A stretch of 64,000 nt of DNA from Larimichthys crocea. Taxonomy: Eukaryota > Chordata > Actinopteri > Sciaenidae. Shown in pieces: positions 31,046 through 42,800 of the stretch. A program made the translations under genes and the position numbers. Numbering within the stretch: position 1 is the stretch's first letter; every line of letters starts with the position of its first letter. The notes under the pieces were generated by a model that was given only the letters and a program-made list of their open reading frames with translations, had not been told where the DNA came from and ran no database searches. The stretch covers positions 3,863,073-3,927,072 of the forward strand of contig NC_040032.1 of the NCBI RefSeq assembly GCF_000972845.2. Reading direction: 5' to 3'.

Positions 31046-34000
31046 TTTTTATTTTTGCACTAAATTGCAAGAAAGAGATAAATGAGACTAAAGGTCTCTT
31101 TGATGGATGGGATGGGACCGAGTCCCTTGCAAAAATTTGGTTCATTCTCTTCACCAAAGACAGTAAACCTGTCAACACAGACCCATGTTAACAACTAATG
31201 TTTCAAACCTTACATAACACACTTAATCAGGTTCAATTCAAAGTCTTATCTGACACTTACTAGTCATTTATTTGTACAACTGGTACTAGGACACTATGAC
31301 ACTTCTCTCTCTTTCCTTTTTTCACAGAAATGTGTACAAGCTTTTGTAATTTTTATCTCTCCGTGAACTGTCCCCTGGAAAAATCCTCCATTATTCAAGG
31401 TGATTATGTGATGAAATTATGAGCAACCCACTGTTATAACAAACAACAGTCATGTGGTGGTAGGTAGCATCTTTTCATCTCTTTTTCACTTATTTGGAAA
31501 AGTCGGCGTGACCTGGGCTATCTCTGTCTCTGGCAGTGAGAGCCGGTTACAGTGAAAGCATAGGGAGTTATTGATGACAACTTAAACTATCTACAATACA
31601 AATCTGAGTGCTTTATTTTCTGTATTCTAATACACTGTGAATAATTTTCAAATTATGGTGCTTCCAGGCATTATAAGGAAACTTACACTTTGGAGCGCTT
31701 ATGGGGTCTACAGTAGAGGGTTAATGACATGTGGAAAAACTGCAATGTGGTACCAGATCACATTCTGGTATACTCAGTTGAAACTGATAGCAAAAGTTGT
31801 GCTCAGTTTTCAAACAGCTTTATTCCAAAGCTCAGTAGCTTCTGTACAAGGTCACTTTTACACTTGCTGGCAGTGTACATTTTCCAAACCACTGCTCATG
31901 CATTTGCATTTCAATTTCAAGGCACCACAGAGATCAGTAGTACACATTAAAACGTCAAGGGAAATAATGCTTATCGGAAGTTGAGTGATGCTTCTGTTAT
32001 ACCAGAAAATAAGATTTAGTGACATCTAGTGGTGTAGTTGCTGATTGCAACTGCAGTGCCTCACCCTCTCCTTCATGCTAGGAAAGAAGTTTATACTATA
32101 CTATAGAAACAGGGTGGTTCAACATGACCTACTCCATGGAAGAAAACCCATGGCATCTGTAGACTTATTCTAAGGTAACACAAATATTCTAATTTTCAAG
32201 TGATTATTGACTAATGAAAACATAGTTATGTCCCCTTAATCTTTATCACTGGACCTTTACGTATTGTCATATCAGCACACTACTGGCAGCAGCAATTATT
32301 TTTATTTCTGGAAAAATGAATAAATGAGACCAGTTTTATAACACCATGCGTGGGAATAGTTCAAACTAATATTGTTCTCCTTTAAATAATTTAAGTGCAA
32401 CAATCTCATACCAGATCAACTCTAATCTAATCTCTATTTAACTTTTTCAGCTAAGTGATGTGAAAATTCCCCTCATCTGACCGAAACCATGCAGTGAAAC
32501 ACAGGCAGCTCATGTCTCCCTGCCACATATTCATTTCAGACCCTGAACCCACTTAAACGTATTGCAGGGAGAGGTAAACACAAGGTTAACCATACACTAT
32601 TTCAAGATGAAAAGCTTCTTGTGCTAAAACTGCAGGTGGTCGAGCCATCATCTCTTCTAGTCCTGTGGACATGATCAAAGATTCCCAGCGTGCAAGTGGG
32701 AGCGCTGTAACATCATCAACTGTGACTGCTTTGGTCCCTAAAAGTGCCATGTGTGAACAGTATTCTGATTTTAGGCATGCCCAGAGTGTCCCTGGTTCAA
32801 AGACGCTCCTAATGAGAAAATGCAGTTTCTGGAAGACAGCTGTCACAAGAAACTGGTGATATAAAGTGGCATCATATTACTGCACACTCTAAAATAGAGC
32901 AGGGCTTCTAAAGAAATGATGCCAGCATGAATGAGATGCCACAGAACACACATACACACACAAACTGCAGAGCCCTTGAAACCACTGAAACAGTCCAAAG
33001 TTCCAGTGGAAGCTGTTTGTTGGCAGATGTGTGTGTGCCATCTCCAGCTTATAATGTGTGTTCAAAATGCATACACAGTGGAAGCTAGTTTAATCAAAAG
33101 AATCTGCATCCCATGGCAACAACGATCTTTTCAATTCTGTACTGCCGTTCTCATATGAGCACAGTGTGATGCTGCGATTTGAAACCGAGCCATGGCGGTG
33201 TAGAAATAGAGCTCTGGTGGCTCTGGATGGGAGGACATGAGTCATGACATAGAACTGTAGATAGGCCTGGCATTACAACAAAGACATTAGAGCCTAATGC
33301 AAAATGCTCCTTTTCATCTTTCACCCACAACACTCTTTTTGGTCAACACCCACAGCCTGTGTTGTGCGTGTGTTTGCATAACCCACGTTGTCGTTTTATT
33401 TTTCATATCATCCTGTGTTTCAGATTAAACTGACAATGAGAAGCAGTGTTTGTTCAGCCAAGACATCACACTAGAATTATTGGAAGGGGTGACTTGCCTA
33501 TGTTGAGATGATACGCTGCAGTGTGTTTAAGCGCGCGCGTGTGTGTGTGTGTGTGTATTTGCCCATATATAACCCTGCTTTTCAGTTTTATAAATGACTT
33601 GTGTGAATCATGTTTGACACAGCAAGGCTTGCTCTAGCAACACTGTCACAGCATCACTGATAAATTAGTACTGTGGTAGCCTTAGCCACAGGTAGCTTCT
33701 AAGGATTCAGCACAGATACACAAGGAAATCAGCAACAGACCCAGTGGGTTAGTCTGGCAGCAGTGCCTTTAATGGTAGATAAACATCCAGAAACAAATAG
33801 TTTCCTAAAGCCACACATATATTGTCTGGAGTCTCATTGTCAGAGAAACAAGCCCCTGTTGCCTTCACTTTGAATCTTCTTTTAGTTTCCAACCCTGTTA
33901 GCTTACAGGTTTTTTTTTGTGTTAATAGACACAAGCCTCTTGAAAAATGGTAGTGTAAAAAAACTGAACTGCACATTCAACAATGACTTAAAATCTGATG

Positions 34001-34440
34001 TCTCAGCTTGTTGTGGTATGTGAAAATATCAGACTGACTGAAACGTAAATATATTCATTACTGATATGAATGATATGAAATGCATGTCATGTGGACCGGT
34101 GTGATTTCCACATTAAGTATCACAGTATAATTACTGTCACCATACAGAGATTTAAGACCACTACAAACCGATTTGATCAGATTTAATTTTCTTTTCCATG
34201 GATTTATTATTGTCGTGTTTTAAATTTACTATGTTAAATTAAGGAATCAAGGACCCTTAATGCGAGGACATCTTCAGACTTCTAATCTTTATTCTGCTTA
34301 GTAAGCAACACATTTCTGTGTGTCATCATACTTAAGAATATGCACTGATAATTGGATATTGCTTTACACTCCAGTAGAGAAAGACTTTAACAACAAATAC
34401 AGGTAATGGAAAAAGTCATTGATTGATTGAGTTACTGTGT
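31046..34440. other. intergenic, no gene recognised
   Basis: AT-rich sequence after the presumed end of gabrb2. A stretch at 32586-32846 is open on both strands but not recognised. A GC/GT alternating run lies at 33531-33556. I see no splice-linked coding exons and no named element. Confidence 0.6.
33531..33556. repeat. (GC)n(GT)n alternating tract, 26 bp
   Basis: Five GC/GT steps rich in CG run directly into a GT repeat, giving a continuous alternation of purine and pyrimidine. Such tracts favour left-handed DNA. Confidence 0.9.
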
Positions 34441-34449
34441 CATTGTGGT

Positions 34450-34970
34450 TTGTTGCATATGGGGTTGCGTAGCCGCAGACCAGTCAGGGTGCCCATGCTG
34501 ACCCCATCCACTGCCTGATGAATCACATTTTCTTTTACATTGATACTTTGGCCAATAATCTGCTGGGAAACATTTGGTCTTGCCATTTATGTGGACGTTA
34601 CTTTGACACATACCACCTTCCTAAGCATTGTTGCAGACAATGTACACCCTTTCATGGAAACAGTATTCTCTGACTTTCAGTAGGATAATCCATCCTGCCA
34701 CAAAGCAAATTGTTTAGAAATCATTTAAGGAACAAAATTAGTTCAGGGTGTTGACCTGGCCTCCAAATTTCCCAGATCTCAATCCAATCAAACATCTGTA
34801 GGATGGGCTGGACAAACAAGTACAATCCATGGAGGTCCCAGCTTGCAATTTACAGGACTTGAAGGATGATCCAGAGGTCTAGTGAAGTCCATGCCTCGAT
34901 GGGTCAAAGCTGTTTTGGTGGCAAAAGGGAGGTGGTCATAATGTTATGGCTGAACAGTGTGTATGTGTAG
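34450..34970 (+). mobile_element. Tc1-like transposon relic, internally deleted
   Basis: The + strand reads through GTAGCCGCAGACCAGTCAGG, then TGATGAATCACATTTTCTTT, GTGGACGTTACTTTGACACA, GATAATCCATCCTGCCACA, TGGCCTCCAAATTTCCCAGA followed by TCTCAATCC, GTCCATGCCTCGATGGGTCA and a GGTGGTCATAATGTTATGGC end. These match the transposase of a common fish Tc1-like element; WPPNSPDLNP is the DDE-region landmark in intact relatives, and here it is WPPNFPDLNP-like. Blocks between GACCCCATCCACTGCC and TGATGAATCAC, and between GACTTGAAGGATGAT and CCAGAGGTCTAG, are missing. Several stops and shifts show it is inactive. The left terminal repeat was not found. Confidence 0.8.
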
Positions 34971-35196
34971 GGAGTCGTAAACCTTGTTTCTGTCATTGGC
35001 TGAATTCAATGAATGGCCTCCTTGATCTTCCTCCTGCTGTCTACACACTCCTGGTGGAGGACAGATGTATTTTTATTCAGTCTCCTGTCCTGTGAAAATA
35101 TGCTGCCACAGAAACAAGGTAACATGGCTGACTTGACAAGGCCAGAAACATTATTCCGAACACAGTGCTGTGGTGATAAAACTTAATTTCTGTTGA

Positions 35197-35227
35197 CTTT
35201 GGTGGGCAAAGACTTTGCCCACCAAAG
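35197..35227. repeat. 31-bp near-perfect hairpin, 15-bp arms
   Basis: Left arm ctttggtgggcaaag and right arm ctttgcccaccaaag are perfect reverse complements with a single A between them. CTTAAT at 35182 and ATTAAG at 35230 form an additional outer pairing. No known element is recognised around it. Confidence 0.95.
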
Positions 35228-35517
35228 CGATTAAGCTTAGCTGAGCTGTTTTTCTGTCAGCAAGGCAGAACGAGGTTGACAGATTAAAGCTTTACTTTTG
35301 TTAGTCTGCTTTGTTAATTTATTTTCTCATCTTACAAAACTTCAAGAAACATATTCAATTTCTCTATCTCAGCCTCTCTCCCTCTGTATGTGTGTCCCTA
35401 GTTAATTAGGAGGAATATATGTTAATGGAACGCTGCTAGCAGACTAATTAAGATTCTGATTAGAACAAAGATACTGTCAGCCAGTCCCGATGTGTGTGCT
35501 TGTGTGATTGTCGGTGC

Positions 35518-35518
35518 T

Positions 35519-35551
<33 letters not shown>
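35518..35551. repeat. (TG)n microsatellite
   Basis: About 16 TG units, uninterrupted, in the intergenic region. Confidence 0.95.
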
Positions 35552-35552
<1 letters not shown>

Positions 35553-37372
35553 TTGGCTTGCTTGTCGAGGAAATCACCCCAGCTCTAACATACACTGGAT
35601 GAACAGATTACACAATGTATCGTATCTGTTTGTTCACTGCTTAGAAAATGAAACAGATTCTTAGCCACAATGGTGAATAACCATTTTCTATAAATAAATA
35701 AATAAATAAAACATGGAGCTTGTTAAACTATCACAGCCAGAGAATGAGGAGTTGGATATATTAATTGGGAGGTAGTTGTAGCTTGGGTGAAAACTCTTGA
35801 TTTGCGCTGGCAGAAGACCACAGGCTGAATTTAAGTCAGGAACACGGTGATCCTCTAATAATGGGTTTAGTTGTGTGAGTGTGTGGGTGTGTGCATGTGT
35901 CTTCTCTCTCTGTTTGCATGTGACTGTGCCTATGTCTGTGTGTTTCTGCTGCTTTGTTGCGTTGCATGGTCCCACTTTGAACTGTGCATGCGTGCAGGCA
36001 CACTACGTTTCTTCCTACTGAAAGAAAATCAAAGATTCCCCTCCCCCATGCTGTACATCCGCCATAGCAACAGTGTATTGACAAGAGCCAAAAAAAGTCA
36101 TATTACCAATTCCTTTTGTCTTGCCTTCTTCCTCTGAGTCTCTTTTGACGTCAGCTACATTCTCTTTCTGTCTCTGTATCTTCCCCTCCTATTTATTTTT
36201 CTTTAATGCCGTCTTTTCATCCTCTTCTTCCAGCTTCCTTGTTTCATCACATTTTTCTATTTTCTGATTCTCAAGCGGTCTATCTCCAGCATTGCCCACA
36301 TGCTGTGCTATGTGGATTGCAAAGAGGAAGTGGGAATCCAGCATCTGTAGGTTGTAAGAAAGAATGGTACTTCTCTGGTGCAGGGAGCTCCCCTGCATAG
36401 AGAAAGAAGACAAAAGTATGTGCCTTCCCAAATGACTCACTCATACCGTATGTACATTTTTGATGTGGGCATTGATGTATGCAGTGTAAAATCAACTGTA
36501 AAGATTAGATTAATTTCTGACAGAGAGGGATATTTTGCTTGGAGTAACATTGATTGAGCTTCACTAACCATTGGAGAGGGAATATGAGACATACATGCGG
36601 GATGTAACAGGAGGAGATTGCATTTTGATTTGTTGTGTGGACAGAAGTCATCCTTTGAAGTGAGATTTATGTTTGTCAAACGATTGATTAAGGCTTTCTT
36701 TGGGTTTGCTGTGACATTTTGAATGATTATGGTGTGCAGCAAGATGCAGCGTCTCGAGGTTGTTTGAAAAGGTTAGGGGCAAATTATAAGAAATTACAGT
36801 AGAATGTTATACAACCAGAGCCTCGGGTGAAGATTAATAAAAAGTTTACGATGCAAAGCATCAGGGCTATAAAACATTTAGCACCGATTAATTTTTGTGA
36901 CCAGCGGTTATTTGTAGCTTTAACCTCTGAATTAAAATAAGGTTTTGTGATAATGTCTTGTGATACAGCCCAGCAGGCAACAAGTGTATTCTATTGTACA
37001 TACACACAACAAACAAATAACTGAACTGGATCCTGAAGGAACAGAATAGCAATTTTGATTTAGTGTTGAAGTGTCCTAAAATAATATTGTATACACCATA
37101 TACCATTATGTACCATAATATAACATATCATATAAAGTGCTATAGTGAAGATTGTTTCTGGATTCTTTGAGAACTCTTAGCTGACTGACTCTGGGTGCTA
37201 TATGTGTAAGGGACTTGAGAAAGTCATGATCCGTGAATATTCTTCACAGCTTTGTTGTTAAATACAATATTGCATTATCTTAGGCACCCCATAAATTATT
37301 ATATTTTAGTGAATAAAAATGATTAACTCTGTATCAAGCACTGTGAGTACTTGGATGGTGCAGAGTTTGGGG

Positions 37373-37475
37373 CGGTTGGTAGTGTAGTGGTTAACGCGGC
37401 CGCCCCATATACACTATATATACAGTGTCACTCTGGCCCTTTGGCTGTCCTATCGATAAAAAAGGCATAAAGGCC
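37373..37475 (+). mobile_element. tRNA-like SINE fragment
   Basis: GGTTGGTAGTGTAGTGGTTA then ACGCGGCCGCC resembles the tRNA-related head (A-box side) of a fish SINE. CTCTGGCCCTTTGGCTGTCC then TATCGATAAA and GGCATAAAGGCC is its usual tail. The intervening B-box part (the GGTTCGAATCC type) is replaced by TATACACTATATATAC, so the copy is internally rearranged and could not be transcribed from a normal Pol III promoter. Confidence 0.6.
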
Positions 37476-37529
37476 AAAAAAAGGTTGACTTTGGTACAAT
37501 GGTACATGTCTTGCCTTCAATGGTCGCCA

Positions 37530-37610
37530 TGTTGGCTTTGTAGCTGAAGGGGAGGGGCTGCCAATATTGTGAAAATGGCAGTGGAAGAAGCTGCTGAAGT
37601 AGTTAAGATT
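37530..37610 (+). repeat. interspersed repeat, direct copy
   Basis: Plus-strand partner of the inverted copy at 13885-14000, with about 80 bp of similarity including ATGGC and GAAGAAG blocks. It starts about 55 bp after the SINE fragment. The family is not identified. Confidence 0.55.
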
Positions 37611-39024
37611 TTGACAGTCAACTATGGGTACTATTCCTCTGCCTGCAATTCCAATTGCAATTGGTTAAAGAATAAGAAAAAGCAGTAAAACAAACACACA
37701 CAATATTAATTTGAGGGTATGAATTGACTTGACTTGAATTTTATCTACACAAATTATCAAAGAAAATCCAAACTGCCATTGTCCTTACGATACAGTAAGA
37801 TATGCTCAAAGTGAAACACACAAATTATTGTAATTTTTCCACTGACAAATGATGAAATGCTATTCCTGTTCTCTAGTTCTTATCATTTCACAGCTGCAAA
37901 GATTCATATGTGAATTTTATATTAATATTTTACTTATTATTACCATTATTTCATTTCATGAAGAAGTGTCATGAGAACATGTGTCTATGTTTGAAGTGAT
38001 CTATTTCAAAGACAGACAGTAACAGAAGTGCGGTGGGTCTGATCTTTGCCCCAAAAAAATGAACACAATATATGCATGCACACACGCACATGCAAAGACA
38101 TGAAGCAAAGTTTGAAAAACGGGTAGGATTAGAAGAACTACATTATCAGACGCTGAAGTTAGTCATGAGTCATCAGAGCCTTTAAAAAAGTTCACCATAG
38201 CTCTCTGACAGTTTGGTGGATGAAAGTGCAGACCTGCCATAACCACTGATATCCTCGGGTGGAAGGTTCAGAATTAATGGGTAAAGATAAAACACCTTAA
38301 CTGCATTCAGCCTTTGAGGAGAAAACATAGTTATTAAATACTTTACTTTGGTCCTACAGCCTATTGTAAGAAACCATTCAGTGATTGTAGTCCAACAGCC
38401 AAATAAACATTGTTAGTAGCAGGTTTTGCAGTGCATTTAAAATAACTTCTTGATAACATAAGGTGGCACTTCTGGATTCCCAGGATGTGTCACCCATTCT
38501 ACAGTAAGTTCCATAATAGATTTATAAACAGTTGAAGATTGTGACATTATCTGCCTAAATGATACTACTGAATAATCTGCTGGTATTCCTTACCTTACTT
38601 TTATTTCTTCCTGATCTTGGTTTGGAAGGAACACCTTGCTTGAAATTGCAGTAACTCTGCTCTTATATATTGCCACATTTAATCATGTTGACCAAATAAA
38701 GGGGAAAAAAAAGTGGGAACATAAAGATGCTTCCATACAGAAGAGAAGGGCTCAATAAATGGTGATGAGTATAGAAATTATGTCTGATTGTATGGCCTTC
38801 ACCAGGAGATTTATGAACAACAAGCATTGTCATATTCATTCCATTTGCAATCAGGTTTTGAATGCAGTTATGATGTTTCTTATGTGCCTTGGTCCTGAAA
38901 AAACATAATTTTTATCTATGCTGTATTAGAAATGAAATACAATTGTAAAATGCTGCTGCAGTTCACTGAGAATTGTTACTCAGATAAGCATTTCTTTTCC
39001 TATTCAATCAACAGACAGCTCTAC
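37611..39024. other. intergenic, nothing recognised
   Basis: AT-rich sequence with no coding potential that I can support. A short A-rich run lies at 38701-38712. Confidence 0.6.

Positions 39025-39119
<95 letters not shown>
39025..39119. repeat. (AAAG)n microsatellite, about 95 bp
   Basis: About 23 uninterrupted AAAG units, matching the array at 12954-13046 in unit, strand and size. Open frames through it (repeating K-E-R-K on plus, F-L-S-F on minus) are artefacts of the repeat. Confidence 0.97.
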
Positions 39120-39213
39120 CATTTAAAATAATACAATAAAAGTTGTTTTTTATTATTCTAAACACACCATGTGGCAGATCTGATCTACTATCAGAGTTGT
39201 CATATTTGTTTTC

Positions 39214-39216
<3 letters not shown>

Positions 39217-39250
<34 letters not shown>
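39217..39250. repeat. (CA)n microsatellite
   Basis: About 16 CA units, roughly 100 bp downstream of the AAAG array. Confidence 0.95.
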
Positions 39251-39251
<1 letters not shown>

Positions 39252-39754
39252 CCAATCCAATCACTCCCTTTTGATTTACGGACATGCAAAACATGGACTT
39301 TGAAGAGTTTTCGGAATGGACTATTTTCTTTTGTGTATGTGAAATACATCCATCATCGTTAGAACTTACAACCTGTGTTTGAGTATTATTTGTTAGGATA
39401 AACACTATGTGTGGGCTTTAGGGTGATGTGAGGGTTTGGGTAGAGTTTTTCTTATGCTCCTTTTCCTAAATCCTGTGTACGATAGACGTAAAAAATAATA
39501 AATAAAAAATATTTGACTAATGAACCCGACCCAAAAATTGTTAAGCTCGGACGTAATTGGCACCCCGAACACACAATCTACCATTACATAAAGAGTGGTA
39601 CCCCAGAGGGGGCTCAAACCCATAATGTTTTTGGCTTGATTTTTGTCATTTTATTTAGCTAAATTAATGATCTGAACAATCGAGAGCAGTGACAAACTCT
39701 CGAGCAGGGCAGCAGGGGAAACTGTGTTTACAGCCAGAATTTTTTCACATCTTC

Positions 39755-39800
39755 AGTGATTGTTGGAACAGTGGAAGACTAAGCACAAAGGCTTTGGTGA
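39755..39800 (+). repeat. dispersed repeat, copy B
   Basis: Partner of 11108-11160: GTGATTGTTGGAACAGTGGA, then AGACTAA and a GGCTTTGGTGAGT tail. The GGTGAGT end looks like a 5' splice site, so the source element may have been transcribed and spliced. Confidence 0.65.
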
Positions 39801-42800
39801 GTATATTGTTTGTTAAGTTTAAATGAGATTTGCTTTATGATGAATTAAACACAAAATTAAGTATTTATCTTGTTTTGTTTTAAAGAATTTTCCCACACCT
39901 ATTACTGCTATTACTGCCAGTGAGCTGTTGTTTATTTAAAAAGATCTTGACTATTTATTGTTCTACATGATCATACTATTGCTAATAAGTGCTTAAATAA
40001 TTTTAAAGGTCAGGTCAGTCATACTGGAGAAGTTGCTTCTTGAATGATTTGGTTATGGTAAATGGGAAACAAAGTGGCTCACGGAACATAACAGTGGTCC
40101 AGGTGACACTTTGGGTAAGTGCTTTTTCTTTTTCTTTTCCCAAAAGGCCCCTGTTGTGTTGTGTAGCTCACTCTGAGCCACTTTGTTTGTTTCTCATTTA
40201 CCTTAACCCATAGCAATGGGATTCGATGGCCTGCAAATGAGACTCAGCAATCAACCATCTGACTCCAGTATGACTGACCCCACCAATAGCCTGCATGAAT
40301 GGGCCAGATTTGCGAGGAGACATTCATTAGGCTATACGCTGTTGCCCACCACTGGATTTGTAATGAACTGCAGTAAACTCGGCCTTCTGGGCTTTGATTA
40401 CCCGCTACGAAATATTACCCTCTCCATTTTGCTATCCATACTTGTACTTCCAGGGCTACTTTGGTGAAGAGTAGTGCAAAATAATATATTGCTTTACACA
40501 GACAGTAATACTGTAAAGTAACATATTACTTTCAATTAAAATATTCATTTTTTTGGGGAGTTACTTGCCCAACACTGTTACTGACACGATCCTTGTTGCA
40601 CCTCACAGCAAGTGACCAAAATGCCAAAGGGCTGCACATGAGAAAAAACAGAGCCATCACACACACTGAGCCATAGCCTTCCAGGCAACATCTTCCATAG
40701 AGAAGCCAGAAACCTCCCACTGTCTGTCCTCTCATTATTATACACCCTCTTCTGACATCACATGGGAACACACGCATCCCAGTTTTTTTTTTTTTTTCTA
40801 GTTATACAATAATGGGTTCCTTCTGTTTAATTCTACACAGGAAACAGGATGAAGTCATGCTGACTGTCACCAGGTGGCCCTTGCAGCCATTTGAAGTCCT
40901 CTGCTTGTAGCCATGCAACTCACCTCCTCCACTCACAAATGAGCCGTTTCTCGCATCAAACTGGCGGAAGATGGCGAAAAAAAAAAAAAGCCTCTTATGG
41001 ACCTTAATACCAATATGAATTTCAATAAGGGGTAATATGGCCTATTCAAATGTTTTACACTTCAGTAAAAGCCAAGCAACGGGCAATTTTCTACATGATA
41101 GATTAATATCCATTTGGTATATCCTCTTATGAACGGATACCAAAACCAAATGCCTGTTTATCAACCAAGGACTATAGAGCAAAGCACACACATGTATGCA
41201 CATATGCATCATACAAACACACAAGATGGTCTTTCCAGTTCACTGTTTCCACTGTTTTCATAAAACACCGGACCCCCCTGTCTTCATCATGCATATTAAT
41301 CACATGCCCTTTGATGTTAAACATTTATAGTGCAAGCACAAATGTAACAGCATGCTTGGTTTTATATAAGTGCTTCCAACTGTGAAAGATCGTTGCTTAG
41401 AGTTTATGAAAATAGGTCACCCCTGATGAAGAGAGAAAGATAGGTGCACATTGTTAAATGCTCCCGGTGTATCCACAGAAGCGAAGGCAATGATTGGTTG
41501 AAATGTGCAGTACAGATTTGAGATTTTGTTCAGTTTTGTAGACTTCAAGATATGACGTAATGTGCATTTCTCATCTTTATTTCCACATATTCTTGAGGCT
41601 AAAACTGCATTTTCAGGTTTAAGGTTTGGATTGCATCAGTGTGTTTTTTTTCCACAAATACTCTATAAACTTTGTAAAATAATACCAGGAGAAATGAACG
41701 GAAAAAGCTTTTAATACCTTCCCCTTCCCCTACCTTCCCCCTTACAATAAAGAATCAAGACAGTTAATGTACAGTTTGAGGTGCATTGTGATTAACTTTT
41801 CTGATTTAGCTTTTGTTTTAATGGCCCAGAACATTAAAACCTAAATGCCTAATGAAACATATAGAAAATATCCATGAACTTTTTCAGACCTTTGCTAAAA
41901 GGATGATCGCAGACGCACAGAGTAGATTAGGCTGTCCAGATTGTTTCTCACATCATCTCACCATCTGTTAAATTCACCCACACAAACACACACCTTCAGG
42001 ATCAGTGCACCCACATTTCTCTGGCGCATGCCAGCAAATGCCATCAGTGAGTTGAAGGTCTATGAGGCATGAGTGAGGCATGTTGGTGTGTTGTATACAC
42101 CAAGAAGTGCAGCATGTCAAACTGGCATATACTCAAACAAACTACTGTGTGCATGTAAACAGATGGTAATGGGTATAGTACAACACTGGTGTTTGCAAGG
42201 TTCACACGAGCAGTAGCTTTGCTAAGGCTGAGATGTTGTGGTTGCCATAGTACATTTAAACGTGAAAATACAATTTAAACCCAGGTTTTACGTAAAAGAT
42301 GGTCTCTAAGCAGGTATAATTTTTTTTCAAAAGCAGAATATTTCATTTAGTCAAGTACCATATTTCACTTTGTTTTGTTTTTTTGATCAAAATACATCAA
42401 AGCTTCTTACAAATCTAGTGCTATGATTAGATATTTATATATGCAGGAAAGCTATTCACTACTGATTGTACACGTCTGTCTTTTCTCGGCTCTTCAGAAT
42501 ATAATTGAAAGATGCTTTTATCTTAAGTGTGGACTGCATTTTATTATGATGGTTTGGGAGTAAAATCAGACACCTAACCATGCGTATTAATTATTTGTAT
42601 TCAATAATTTTTATACAGTACCTGAATTTCAATGTTAACAGAAGTTTAAACTGATAAGAGAAACAACAAAAACAGAACATAGGGCAGGTTAGAAACCATA
42701 GTTGTTCTGTATTTTCTGTGGAATATTGTTGGCTTCATTGTAGCTTCATTACTGGGAAGGCCAAATAAATATTAATTTATGTTCTATTTTTTTCTTCTTG

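Larger units (their letters stand above)
34971..37370. other. intergenic, no gene recognised
   Basis: Apart from the hairpin at 35197 and the TG run at 35518, this holds an AAAT run at about 35692-35710 and pyrimidine-rich sequence near 36160-36250. Small open frames match nothing known to me. Confidence 0.6.

Noticed and set aside
38932..39126. Plus-strand frame of repeating K-E-R-K and its minus-strand partner at 39004-39405
   Set aside because: Produced by the AAAG microsatellite.
40216..40467. Plus-strand frame of 83 codons (MGFDGLQMRL...)
   Set aside because: No known family, no supporting splice sites or partners; not enough to call a gene.
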